DNA from: UBA1783 sp964449115 | GTDB lineage: Bacteria; Bacillota_I; Bacilli_A; Erysipelotrichales; Erysipelotrichaceae | Direction: 5' to 3' | Assembly (NCBI GenBank): GCA_964449115.1 | Contig: CAYUXW010000007.1 | Coordinates: 1-64,000, forward strand | Length of the DNA stretch: 64,000 nt | In this document: in pieces, positions 7,667 through 16,243 of the stretch | Position numbering within the stretch: position 1 is the first letter of the stretch | Layout of the letters: every line of letters starts with the position of its first letter | The notes under the pieces: model-generated | What the model was told of the DNA's origin: nothing | The model's input: the letters and a program-made list of their open reading frames with translations, nothing else | Databases searched by the model: none | Program-made: the position numbers and the translations under genes

Positions 7667-8833
7667 ATGAAAAAGATTCTTACTAGTTTATTAGTGCTTC
7701 TAATGGTTTTTTCAATGGTTGGTTGTCAGCCAAAAGAACCAGGTGGAGAAGAAGAAAACACATATGATGTTGTTTTCTTAGCTGATATGGGTACCATTTA
7801 CGATGGTGGTTTTAACCAATATTCATATCAAGGTATCGTCGATTATTGCGAAAAATCAGGTGCAACACACACTTATCTGCAACCAGCCAGTGATAACGAT
7901 GAAGCAAGAAGAACAATCTTCGAACAGGCTGCTGCTCAGATGAAAGCTAAAGTTATCGTTGCTTGTGGTTTCTTGTGGGATGCTGCATTATGTCAGTTAA
8001 TTCCTGAATATCCAGATGTAAAAGTTGTCTTCTTAGATGCTGATGATTTATACAATATTGACTATAACTGGGATGGTATTGATGATTCAATTGAATATAC
8101 CGACAAATTAGCGATGATTACTTTCGCTGAACAAGATTCTGGTTATATGGCTGGATACGCTGTAGTATTAGATGGCTACAGAAAACTTGGTTTCTTTGGT
8201 GGTATGGCTGTTCCAGCAGTTGTCAGATTCGGTTATGGATTTATCGATGGCGCTGAAGCTGCAGCTAAAGAATTAGGTTTAGCTCCAGGTGAAGTAGAAG
8301 TTAAATACTACTATACAGGTACTTTTGATGCTTCTCCTGATTTGGTAACTTTTGTTGCTAACTGGTATACAGAAGGAACAGAAATTATCTTTGCTTGTGG
8401 TGGTCAAATTGTCAACTCAGTCATCCAGGCTGCAAAAGATGGCGAAAACAGATGGATTGTAGGTGTAGATACTGATGAATATTACACTAGAAAAGCTGAA
8501 GGAGCAGAAAATGAACCATTAATCGTTACTTCTGCTATGAAATCTTTAGCAAACACTGTTGAAGATGCTGTCAGAGCTGCCTTTGAAGGTGGAGATGCTT
8601 GGAAGTACTATACTGAAAATGGTTTAATCACTTTAACTGCTGCTGAAGATGCTGCTGTTATTGCTCCATACAGAGCTGAAAACTGGAATGTTTTAACTCA
8701 GGAACAATATGATGCAATTTATGCTAAAACTATTGAAGTTCATGCTACTATCGCTACAGAAGCAGATGGAGAAAATGGTGCTCCAATTGAAGGAAGATAT
8801 ACTTTAGTTACTGTTAAGTATATCGAAAAATAA
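7667..8833 (+). CDS. BMP/PnrA-type nucleoside-binding lipoprotein
   Basis: Substrate-binding subunit of a nucleoside ABC importer, 388 residues. A signal peptide ends in lipobox SMVGC with Cys20 as the lipid-anchored residue, so the protein sits on the outer face of the membrane. The mature part has the BMP-family fold, with phrases such as DMGTIYDGGFNQ near the N-terminus, GFFGGMAVPAVVRFGYGF and IVGVDTDEY. An AAGGAGG site precedes the ATG. It is followed by the ATPase and two permeases, separated from them by a strong hairpin at 8859-8885. The neighbouring phosphorylases make purine or pyrimidine nucleosides the likely ligand. Confidence 0.9.
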   Translation: MKKILTSLLVLLMVFSMVGCQPKEPGGEEENTYDVVFLADMGTIYDGGFNQYSYQGIVDYCEKSGATHTYLQPASDNDEARRTIFEQAAAQMKAKVIVACGFLWDAALCQLIPEYPDVKVVFLDADDLYNIDYNWDGIDDSIEYTDKLAMITFAEQDSGYMAGYAVVLDGYRKLGFFGGMAVPAVVRFGYGFIDGAEAAAKELGLAPGEVEVKYYYTGTFDASPDLVTFVANWYTEGTEIIFACGGQIVNSVIQAAKDGENRWIVGVDTDEYYTRKAEGAENEPLIVTSAMKSLANTVEDAVRAAFEGGDAWKYYTENGLITLTAAEDAAVIAPYRAENWNVLTQEQYDAIYAKTIEVHATIATEADGENGAPIEGRYTLVTVKYIEK

Positions 8834-8858
8834 GAAAATATTATAAGAAGATTTTGTT

Positions 8859-8885
8859 AGAAGGTGTACTAATAGTACGCCTTCT
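8859..8885 (+). other. Intercistronic hairpin between binding protein and ATPase
   Basis: A 12-bp stem (one G-T pair), 8859-8870 with 8874-8885, has a 3-nt loop and no T-run. This is typical of a processing or mRNA-stabilising hairpin that raises the level of the binding protein over the membrane subunits. Confidence 0.6.
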
Positions 8886-8913
8886 ACCTTATTATCTGGA
8901 AAGGATGGAATAA

Positions 8914-10452
8914 ATGACGAATGTAGAAAATATTATCGAGTTTCGTCACATAACCAAAAAATTTCCTGGAATTACTGCCTGTAATGACATTAGTTTAGGG
9001 ATTCGCAAGGGGGAAATACATGCACTGTTGGGAGAAAATGGTGCTGGTAAATCAACTCTTATGTCAATATTGTTTGGTATGTATAATCCTGAAGAAGGAA
9101 GCATCGATATTAGAGGAAAAGAAGAAATAATCAGTAATCCTCGAGTTGCTACGGAACTGGGTATTGGTATGGTGCATCAGCATTTTAAACTGGTTCAAAA
9201 TTATACTGTTTTACAAAACATTGTATTAGGTGAAGAAACTTTAAAAGGACCTTTCCTTGATATGAAAACTGCTCGTAAGGAAGTAGTTGAACTATCAAAA
9301 AAATATGGTCTGGCAATTGATCCGGATGAATTGATTGCCAATATTACTGTTGGTCAACAGCAACGCTGTGAAATTTTGAAAATGCTTTATCGTAAAGCAG
9401 AAATATTAATTTTCGATGAACCGACAGCGGTATTAACTCCTCAGGAAATTGACGAGCTGATGGGCATTATGAAAGGTTTGGCTCAGGAAGGCCACACGAT
9501 TCTTTTTATTTCTCATAAGCTTGATGAAATAAAGCTTGTTGCAGATAGAGTATCTATTTTGCGTCGAGGAAAATTAATCGCAACTCTTGATGTTGCATCA
9601 ACTACAAAAGAACAAATGGGTGAACTTATGGTCGGTAAGGAAGTAAGTTTCCATGTTCAAAAAGAACCAGCACAGCCAAAAGAAGAGGTTCTGAAGGTAG
9701 AGAATTTAACCATCATCAATAAAGAGACCAAAAAGAAGGTTGTTAATGATGTTTCTTTTTGTGTTAGAAAAGGAGAAATTGTGGTTATTGCTGGTATTGA
9801 TGGTAATGGTCAGTCAGAACTTATTTATGGTATTACAGGATTGATACCAATTAATGAAGGTAGAATACTGATTAATGAAGAAGACTATACCAAAAAGTCA
9901 ATTCGTGATCGTAACGGATTTTTATCACATATTCCAGAAGATAGACATAAATTTGGCTTAATACTAGATTATCCATTATCTTATAATCTAGCCTTGAAAA
10001 ACTATTTTAAAAAGGGTTTTGTTAATAAAACTGGATTTTTAAATTTTCATAGATTTAATGAATATGCTGATGAGCTAATTACAAGATTTGATATTAGAAG
10101 TGGTCAGGGGAAAAATACGATGACCAGATCTATGTCTGGTGGTAACCAGCAAAAAGCGATTGTAGCTCGTGAAATTGACCAAGACTCAGATTTGCTGATT
10201 GCTGTTCAACCTACCAGAGGACTGGATGTCGGAGCTATTGAATATATTCATAAGCAGATTGTTGCTCAAAGAGACAAAGATAAAGCTGTCTTGATGATGT
10301 CATTTGAGTTGGATGAAGTTATGGATGTGGCTGATAGAATTATCGTCATGTTTGAAGGTGAAATTATGGGTACTTTAAATCCGAAAGAAGTAACTTTAGA
10401 AGAAGTTGGTCTATATATGGCTGGTGTTAAAAGAGAGGGGAAAAGTATATGA
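8914..10452 (+). CDS. Nucleoside ABC importer, duplicated ATPase (NupA/NupO-like)
   Basis: Cytoplasmic ATP-hydrolysing subunit, 512 residues with two ABC domains, as in ribose/nucleoside importers. Domain 1 has Walker A GENGAGKST (about 43-51), the degenerate signature VGQQQRCEI and Walker B ILIFDEPTAVLTP. Domain 2 has a variant Walker A GIDGNGQSE and signature MSGGNQQKAIVARE. Its Walker B reads LLIAVQPTRGLD, with the catalytic Glu replaced, which is common in this family. It overlaps the next gene as ATGA. It works with the permeases at 10449 and 11576 and the lipoprotein at 7667. Confidence 0.92.
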   Translation: MTNVENIIEFRHITKKFPGITACNDISLGIRKGEIHALLGENGAGKSTLMSILFGMYNPEEGSIDIRGKEEIISNPRVATELGIGMVHQHFKLVQNYTVLQNIVLGEETLKGPFLDMKTARKEVVELSKKYGLAIDPDELIANITVGQQQRCEILKMLYRKAEILIFDEPTAVLTPQEIDELMGIMKGLAQEGHTILFISHKLDEIKLVADRVSILRRGKLIATLDVASTTKEQMGELMVGKEVSFHVQKEPAQPKEEVLKVENLTIINKETKKKVVNDVSFCVRKGEIVVIAGIDGNGQSELIYGITGLIPINEGRILINEEDYTKKSIRDRNGFLSHIPEDRHKFGLILDYPLSYNLALKNYFKKGFVNKTGFLNFHRFNEYADELITRFDIRSGQGKNTMTRSMSGGNQQKAIVAREIDQDSDLLIAVQPTRGLDVGAIEYIHKQIVAQRDKDKAVLMMSFELDEVMDVADRIIVMFEGEIMGTLNPKEVTLEEVGLYMAGVKREGKSI

Positions 10453-11576
10453 GTGTAAAAACTAAAAAATCATTCGATATTTCTAATCACACTGGAATTC
10501 TTTCTTCTTTGATTGCCATAGTCTGTGGACTTTTAATAGCTTTCATTATTTTAATGTTTACCAATCCAGCTAAAGGTGTGGATGCCTTTATGACTATCAT
10601 CTCTGGCGGTTTTGGAATGGGAGGCTTTAAAAATATTGGTACAGTCCTATTCTTTGCCACACCGATTTTGTGTACAGGGATAGCAATGTGCCTTGCTTTC
10701 CAGGCTGGTGTTTTTAACATTGGTGGTCCTGGACAATATTCTATTGGCGGATTTGCAGCTATTGTAACTGCTTTATATTTTTCCAAAGATTTACCGATGC
10801 CTTTATCGTGGCTGGTTCCAGTTTTGGCTGCTATGCTTGCTGGTGCTGCATGGGCTTTAATCCCAGGTATTCTGAAAGCATATTTCAATGTCAACATTGT
10901 TATTTCAACAGTAATGTTCAACTATATTGAAATGTACTATATTCTACACTGGATTTCATTAACCTGTTATGATGCCCTGAAAGGTCAAACCAGACCAGTG
11001 CCAGCTAACTGTAAGTTACCACAGTTATTTATGCCAGCTCTTACCAAAAACAGGGCTGCTGACATTGGAATTTTAATTGCTATTGTCGCAGCAATAATTG
11101 TCTGGATTATTTTACAGAAAACCAAACTTGGCTATGAACTGAAAGCATGTGGTAAAAATCCAGATGCTACTCAGTATGCTGGTATTAAGTCAAAACATAC
11201 TATTCTGATTTCTATTTTACTTTCAGGTGCCCTTTGTGGACTGGGAGGAGCGTTAAACTATTTATCATGGTCAGGAGCCTATATTCCATTTAAACTTGGT
11301 AATGCGGCAGAAGGCTTTACCGGTATTGCGGTAGCGTGTCTGGCTAATAATAATCCACTAGGAGCTATTTTTGGAGCGAGCTTCTTAGCTTATTTGACAG
11401 TTGGTGGAAACTATATGCAGATCTTTGGTTTCCAAAGAGAAATTGTCAATGTTATTACTTCAATTATTATTTACTTCTCAGCCTTTTCATTGTTTATGCG
11501 TCATAAAATTGAAAAGATCCTATTAAGGGGTAAGACCGAAGATGCCAATATAGTAATAGAGGAGGAAAATTTATAA
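10449..11576 (+). CDS. Nucleoside ABC importer permease 1 (NupB/NupP-like, BPD_transp_2)
   Basis: Integral membrane subunit of 375 residues with about eight to ten hydrophobic segments, and the family motif region GINPxAxxYAG seen as CGKNPDATQYAGI. The N-terminal segment FQAGVFNIGGPGQYSIGGF is typical of the larger permease of BmpA-linked importers. It overlaps both neighbours by 4 and 1 bases, so it is translationally coupled. It forms the transport channel with the second permease. Confidence 0.9.
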   Translation: MSVKTKKSFDISNHTGILSSLIAIVCGLLIAFIILMFTNPAKGVDAFMTIISGGFGMGGFKNIGTVLFFATPILCTGIAMCLAFQAGVFNIGGPGQYSIGGFAAIVTALYFSKDLPMPLSWLVPVLAAMLAGAAWALIPGILKAYFNVNIVISTVMFNYIEMYYILHWISLTCYDALKGQTRPVPANCKLPQLFMPALTKNRAADIGILIAIVAAIIVWIILQKTKLGYELKACGKNPDATQYAGIKSKHTILISILLSGALCGLGGALNYLSWSGAYIPFKLGNAAEGFTGIAVACLANNNPLGAIFGASFLAYLTVGGNYMQIFGFQREIVNVITSIIIYFSAFSLFMRHKIEKILLRGKTEDANIVIEEENL

Positions 11577-12532
11577 TGGAACAATTGTATTTTGTATCTA
11601 GATATTTCATGTTTTTCTTCATTCCACTACTGGTTGTTGCGGTAAGTGCTTTATATTCTGAGCGTTCGGGTATTATTCATATGGCACTGGAAGCGGTAAT
11701 GGTCTGGTCATGTATGTGGGGTGTAATGTGTCTGCAATGGCTTGATGGCGTTGTCACAGGTCAATTGAGACTGATTCTGGCACTGTTGTTTGCCGGTGTT
11801 ATGGGTATTATATTGACAATGCTATTAGCTTTGGCGTCCATCAATTTAAATGCCAATCAGACAATTGTTGCTCAAGCTTTAAATACTTTTGCTCCAGCCT
11901 TCTGTATTTTCTTTGCTCGAGTACTACAAAAAGGTTCAGAACATATTTCAATTCGTAATGATTTTATTATTGATAGAGTTCCGCTATTATCCGACATCCC
12001 GATAATAGGAGAAATGTTCTTTACTAAAATTTACATTACTAACTTTATTGGAATCGCTATATTTATAATCAGTGCTATTGTAATAAATAAAACCCGTTTT
12101 GGTTTAAGAATGTGTGCTTGTGGAGAGAATCCTCATGCAGCAGAATCATTAGGTGTTAACGTTCAAAAATATCGTTATGCAGCCTTAGCTATTGCTGGAT
12201 TTATCGGTGGTATGGGTGGACTGATGTATATTATTCCTGTTTCTACCGCTTTTAGCCAAACGGTCAATGGCTATGGTTTCTTGGCGATGTCAGTACTGAT
12301 CTTTGGACAATGGCGTTTTAAATCACTGATTGGAGCAGCGGCTTTCTTTGCTCTGTGTATGACAATTTCCAATTCTTATTCAGGAATTCCGTTTTTGGCA
12401 GCTTTAAAACTTCCAGAAGCCTTCTATAAGAGTTTGCCATTTATGTTGACTTTACTGGCTCTGGTATTTATCAGCAAAAATGATAAAGCACCAAAAGCCA
12501 GCGGTCAGCCATACGATAAGGGAAGACGTTAA
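11576..12532 (+). CDS. Nucleoside ABC importer permease 2 (NupC/NupQ-like, BPD_transp_2)
   Basis: Second membrane subunit, 318 residues, with multiple hydrophobic helices and the coupling-region motif ACGENPHAAESLGVNV. The N-terminal phrase YSERSGIIHMALEAVM, with an unusual His/Met where many homologues read NIGLEG, marks the smaller permease. It starts inside the previous stop (TAATG). A GGAGG site precedes it. It ends the importer operon before a clear terminator. Confidence 0.9.
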   Translation: MEQLYFVSRYFMFFFIPLLVVAVSALYSERSGIIHMALEAVMVWSCMWGVMCLQWLDGVVTGQLRLILALLFAGVMGIILTMLLALASINLNANQTIVAQALNTFAPAFCIFFARVLQKGSEHISIRNDFIIDRVPLLSDIPIIGEMFFTKIYITNFIGIAIFIISAIVINKTRFGLRMCACGENPHAAESLGVNVQKYRYAALAIAGFIGGMGGLMYIIPVSTAFSQTVNGYGFLAMSVLIFGQWRFKSLIGAAAFFALCMTISNSYSGIPFLAALKLPEAFYKSLPFMLTLLALVFISKNDKAPKASGQPYDKGRR

Positions 12533-12557
12533 ACTTAAATTGGACATTGAACAATCA

Positions 12558-12589
12558 AACCTCATCAATAATGATGGGGTTTTTATTTT
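12558..12589 (+). terminator. Terminator of the nucleoside importer operon
   Basis: AACCTCATC (12558-12566) pairs with GATGGGGTT (12573-12581) through one G-T pair and is followed by TTTATTTT. Confidence 0.8.
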
Positions 12590-12604
12590 AAACAAAGACA
12601 TTCA

Positions 12605-12631
12605 ATTGCACTTAATTTTTTAAAGTGCAAT
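12605..12631. other. 9-bp inverted repeat ahead of the PRD regulator
   Basis: ATTGCACTT (12605-12613) and AAGTGCAAT (12623-12631) are perfect arms around AATTTTTTA. It has no good T-run on the plus strand. It could be an operator for autoregulation or a second terminator for read-through. Confidence 0.45.
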
Positions 12632-12677
12632 TTGTTTGTGTGAATTAAACAGAAAGATTTGTTAGTATATAAATAAG

Positions 12678-13112
12678 ATGATATTAAATAATTTAAGTGA
12701 TCGACAAATTGGAATTCTTAAAGAATTGTATAATAAAACCCTTCCAATCAGTTTAGAAAAATTAATTGATACTTTTAATGTCAGTAAAAGAACAATTCAA
12801 TATGATATTGCTGAAATAAAAAGACATCTGAAAGAAAACTATGAAATAGATGTGCATATTCGAAGGGGAAAAGGTTATTACATCAGACCGAAAGACAAAG
12901 ATAGGCTGATTAACCTGCTAAAAATTGAAGATGATAACCTGTCAAATAGACTGATTGATCTGATGATTTTAATTGCTTTATCAGCAGATAGTTTAACTGT
13001 TGAAGATATAGCTGAAAAAATGTATTTTTCAAGTTCTTCAATAAGAAATTTGATAAAGGAATTTAATGAATCGGTAAATTTATTGGAAATTAAAATTAAT
13101 AATGACAGGTAA
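12678..13112 (+). CDS. BglG-type PRD regulator, N-terminal fragment (gene split by TAA)
   Basis: The 144-residue fragment carries two winged-helix DNA-binding domains: LSDRQIGILKEL...ISLEKLIDTFNVSKRTIQYDI (about 6-45) and a second around DSLTVEDIAEKMYFSSSSIRNLI (about 105-130). It ends at TAA 13110-13112. The frame then stays open without shift through ISLEND into the fragment at 13134-14507, so one base change separates the halves. There is no good ribosome-binding site; a possible extended -10 (TAGTAT 12663-12668) places the transcript start almost at the ATG. The intact protein would control the dga-like operon that follows. Confidence 0.75.
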   Translation: MILNNLSDRQIGILKELYNKTLPISLEKLIDTFNVSKRTIQYDIAEIKRHLKENYEIDVHIRRGKGYYIRPKDKDRLINLLKIEDDNLSNRLIDLMILIALSADSLTVEDIAEKMYFSSSSIRNLIKEFNESVNLLEIKINNDR

Positions 13113-13133
13113 ATATCTTTAGAAAACGACGAA

Positions 13134-14507
13134 TTGACAATAAAGACAGTTATTAGCGAAACCTTAACCAACGCTTACTTTAATGATAATAAGCAGGTAG
13201 ATTTAAATATATTATTTGACAGTTTATTTATTTATATAGAAAAGGAAAAAATTGAAAAGGTTATAAAGTTAATAAATTATACAAATGAAAAATATAATGT
13301 ATGGATATCAAAATATGCATATGTGTCTATTGTCAATTATTTAATGATTACCTTTATTAGAAAAGAAAAAACAGACAAGATTTATGGAAGTTCATTGCGT
13401 AATACAAAATTAGAAAAAGAATATAAATATTCTGAAGAAATTATTGAAAAGTTGCTAGGTTATAGTAATGAATTAGAAATCATTGATTTTATGAATTTCA
13501 TTATATCTAAGGGAATTTTCATTGATTCTTTTAATGAGAACAATTTAAGGTTTACCAGCACAATTAGAAAAATGATTGAATACCTGAAAGATACTGAAAA
13601 AGTAAGCTTTGATTATGACGCTCTGGAGGAAGATATTTCCAGGCACTTGTATCAATTCCTAAAAAGAAAGGAAATTGGATATATAGATGCAGAAAATCCA
13701 CTATTACAAGATATAAAGATGAATTATACTTCATACTTCAATTTAGCAGCTGAAATCTATTCTATTTTTGCTAAAGAAATGGGACTTGATGAATCTCTAT
13801 CTGAAACTTCATATATTGCAATTTATTTATATAAGAACAATAAAGATAAATATTTAAAGAAGTATAGAGTAATTACTGTCTGTGGAACAGGAAGAGGTTT
13901 GGCAAAGCTGCTGCAGATAAGAATTGAAAATACTTTTTCCAATATTGAAGTAGTTAAAAATCTTTCTTCTCATTATTTTATTGATAAATCAAATTTTGAA
14001 GATATTGATTTTATAATTTCAACTGTAAATTTACCTTCTGTTGAAAAGGATGTAATCAGAGTTTCCTCAATACTCAATAAAAATGATATTAGAAAAATTA
14101 GAGATTATATTGATTATGGAGAGATGCATACAAGCGTGCCTTTAAGATCAAATGATGACTCTGATATAAATCATGAAATTAGCGATATAAAATTTTCAAG
14201 AATATATTCTGATATATTCCTAAGACTGTATGATGCAATGCTAGAAATTCCGGAAGAATATGAAATAAATGAAGAAAAAATGTTAGGAGTAACAATACAT
14301 CTAATTTTATCAATACCTAGAATCCTTGAAAATGTAGAAGATGAAAATGAGGAATTCATTTACGAACTGCAGAAGATTGAAAGAAGTGATATAAAAGTCT
14401 CAAGTATTATGAATGAGTTTTTCGAATATGTTGAAAGTATCTTGAATGTGAAAATGATAGCTCAAGAAAAGTATGCATATTATCAATATATTATTAGGAA
14501 GGAGTAA
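13134..14507 (+). CDS. BglG-type PRD regulator, C-terminal fragment (PRDs and EIIB-like domain)
   Basis: Same frame as the preceding fragment, separated only by TAA at 13110-13112. The nominal TTG start at 13134 has no ribosome-binding site. The 457 residues hold two PTS-regulation domains (roughly 30-230) and an EIIB-like domain beginning YRVITVCGTGRGLAKLL (about 243-330), then a C-terminal helical part. In such regulators PTS-dependent phosphorylation of PRD His residues sets activity. Without its DNA-binding half this product would be inert, so the gene is a pseudogene, is read through, or contains a sequencing error. Confidence 0.72.
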   Translation: MTIKTVISETLTNAYFNDNKQVDLNILFDSLFIYIEKEKIEKVIKLINYTNEKYNVWISKYAYVSIVNYLMITFIRKEKTDKIYGSSLRNTKLEKEYKYSEEIIEKLLGYSNELEIIDFMNFIISKGIFIDSFNENNLRFTSTIRKMIEYLKDTEKVSFDYDALEEDISRHLYQFLKRKEIGYIDAENPLLQDIKMNYTSYFNLAAEIYSIFAKEMGLDESLSETSYIAIYLYKNNKDKYLKKYRVITVCGTGRGLAKLLQIRIENTFSNIEVVKNLSSHYFIDKSNFEDIDFIISTVNLPSVEKDVIRVSSILNKNDIRKIRDYIDYGEMHTSVPLRSNDDSDINHEISDIKFSRIYSDIFLRLYDAMLEIPEEYEINEEKMLGVTIHLILSIPRILENVEDENEEFIYELQKIERSDIKVSSIMNEFFEYVESILNVKMIAQEKYAYYQYIIRKE

Positions 14508-14510
14508 AAT

Positions 14511-14855
14511 ATGAACAAAACAATACGAAGTGCTTTAGAGGAAACATTTCCTGATTTAGATAATTACAAAACAGAAATTGATATTACTGATAAGTTTTTT
14601 AAAGACAGGGGAATCAGTGATGATAAACTTGATCAGGTGTTTTGGAATCATATGATCAGTTTATGGGAGCGAATCGATAAAAATGAACAGAATGATTTAG
14701 AAATAGAAAATATGGAAGAATTCTCAAAGGAAGCGAAAAATCTTCTTGAAGAGTATATTTTAGAAGTTAGCAAACACAGAAATTTTGAAATTAATAATTT
14801 TGAAAAAATGTTGGTGGCTATATATATGCAGAGAATGCAAGAGGAGGAAAAATAA
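14511..14855 (+). CDS. Small PRD-like helical protein of the dga-type operon
   Basis: Acidic, mostly helical protein of 114 residues. It resembles the short PRD-domain proteins placed between a BglG-type regulator and the SFCGS gene in comparable operons of Firmicutes. No catalytic motif is visible. It starts 3 nt after the regulator's stop with a GGAAGGAG site inside that gene, and its stop overlaps the next ATG (TAATG). A regulatory or assembly role is inferred from position only. Confidence 0.6.
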   Translation: MNKTIRSALEETFPDLDNYKTEIDITDKFFKDRGISDDKLDQVFWNHMISLWERIDKNEQNDLEIENMEEFSKEAKNLLEEYILEVSKHRNFEINNFEKMLVAIYMQRMQEEEK

Positions 14856-15220
14856 TGGGTAAACCACTGGTAATTATTGGACATCGTTTAGGAAAAGGCG
14901 ATCTGGTTAAAAAAGGTATTGAAAGCGAAGGAGGACAGGCAATAGTAATTCCTGGAGTAACGGCTGATATGAAAGTTGGTGATGTTATGAAAGAGCATAG
15001 TGCAGATTTCGGCATCTCATTTTGTGGGTCTGGCGGAGCTGGTGCTATTACAGCTCAAAATAAATACGGATACAAATCAAAACATCATTTAAGAACCATA
15101 GAAGCTGGAGAAGCGGCTTTAAGAGAAGGAAATCAGGTTCTTGGATTTGGTTTTATGGACACAGAGGAGTTAGGGAAAAGATTGGTCCAGGAATGGAAGA
15201 GAGTAAATGACAACAAATAA
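14855..15220 (+). CDS. Glycine-rich SFCGS family protein
   Basis: Soluble protein of 121 residues with the family hallmark ISFCGSGGAGAITAQNKYGY (about 50-69), a nucleotide- or phosphate-loop-like glycine run with one Cys. The beginning KPLVIIGHRLGKGD resembles a small Rossmann-type or PTS EIIB-like fold. Its function is not established. In operons of this type it always travels with DUF4312, DUF4311 and DUF4310, so it is probably the cytoplasmic component of that membrane system. It overlaps the next gene by 14 nt. Confidence 0.75.
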   Translation: MGKPLVIIGHRLGKGDLVKKGIESEGGQAIVIPGVTADMKVGDVMKEHSADFGISFCGSGGAGAITAQNKYGYKSKHHLRTIEAGEAALREGNQVLGFGFMDTEELGKRLVQEWKRVNDNK

Positions 15221-15500
15221 TATTCTAGAATTTAGTAAATTGGAAATTGAATGCGAGGGTACAGGAGAAACAATTGAAAAAGCGATTGAGAGTGCTTTTT
15301 CTGATATGCGCAGAAAACTTGTTGAGAAAGTTAAATTTCCAATCATTACAATTAAAACAGAAGAAGTTTATTTGATTGATAAAAAAACGAATTCAAAAAC
15401 AGAAGCATTTTTGTTCTTTTTCGCTAAAAGAGAAAACTTAGAAGAGTATTTAAGGTTAAAGGTAGTTGTTACAATTTCATATTTAAAGATAAATAAATAG
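15207..15500 (+). CDS. DUF4312 family small protein
   Basis: The 97-residue cytoplasmic protein has a mixed alpha/beta pattern and an EGTGETIEKAIESAFSDMRR segment near the N-terminus. It has no known catalytic motif. It is identified from size, sequence character and its fixed place between the SFCGS gene and DUF4311. The start overlaps the preceding gene's end, indicating coupled translation. It is possibly an accessory subunit of the DUF4310/DUF4311 membrane complex. Confidence 0.7.
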   Translation: MTTNNILEFSKLEIECEGTGETIEKAIESAFSDMRRKLVEKVKFPIITIKTEEVYLIDKKTNSKTEAFLFFFAKRENLEEYLRLKVVVTISYLKINK

Positions 15501-15514
15501 AAAGGAGATTTAGT

Positions 15515-16231
15515 ATGGAATTAATTTTAAAATTTATAGTTGTTGGTTTCTTAGCTGGGTCTGCAATCAGTGCAGGTGCAGCAAGAATGTTCAAGGCTCC
15601 TGAAATTCAAGGTATGGGTGCCTTCAGAACTCTGGGAGAAATGAATGCATGTCATGGAGATCCTATTTCGCACTTCTCATTTGGATTAGGGTTCTTTATT
15701 ACCTCAGCAGCAAGTGTTGTTGGTACAGGTTCATTAACTCAGGATGTTCTGCATAGAGTAATACCTAACTGGACTGCTGCAATTGTAGGCTTTAAAGAGG
15801 GAGAAAATTATAAAACTAAAACATTTGAAATGTTTGTAGTTGGTGGTGTTGTTGGTGCAATCGTATTTACTTTGCTTAATACTGCCGCTTCATTGGTCCC
15901 TGCTGATTTAGCTACTATCGCAAAAGAAATTTTAACTCCTGCAGCAACAAACATGATTAATTATGTAATGCCATTATTATTCTTGTGGGCAGCAATGGAT
16001 GCTGGCACAAGCATTGGCGTCTGGTCAATCGTGTTTGGTGGAATTATGGCAATAATTTCAGGCAACTCACTGCCAGGTATTATTTTTGGTATCCTTTGTG
16101 GTTCATTAGCAGAGGAAAAAGGTCTTAAGGATAAATCAACAATCACAATGTTTGTAGTAGTAATTGCAATTATTGTTGCTATCGCATACTTCCGTGGTTT
16201 CCACTTGAAACTTATTGGATTGTTTTCATAG
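15515..16231 (+). CDS. DUF4311 family membrane protein
   Basis: Multispanning protein of 238 residues with a hydrophobic N-terminus, a loop EMNACHGDPISHFSFGLGFF (about 43-62) rich in polar and His residues, and three to four further helices. An AAAGGAG site precedes it. Together with DUF4310 it looks like a paired permease, comparable in layout to the EIIC/EIID pair of mannose-type PTS, although no homology to those was recognised by eye. It probably brings in the substrate of the downstream deacetylase and DgaE/DgaF enzymes. Confidence 0.75.
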   Translation: MELILKFIVVGFLAGSAISAGAARMFKAPEIQGMGAFRTLGEMNACHGDPISHFSFGLGFFITSAASVVGTGSLTQDVLHRVIPNWTAAIVGFKEGENYKTKTFEMFVVGGVVGAIVFTLLNTAASLVPADLATIAKEILTPAATNMINYVMPLLFLWAAMDAGTSIGVWSIVFGGIMAIISGNSLPGIIFGILCGSLAEEKGLKDKSTITMFVVVIAIIVAIAYFRGFHLKLIGLFS

Positions 16232-16243
16232 GAGGGTGTAAAA

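Noticed and set aside
10487..10921. 144-codon minus-strand frame inside the nucleoside permease gene.
   Set aside because: It is the antisense of a membrane protein, without an initiation signal.
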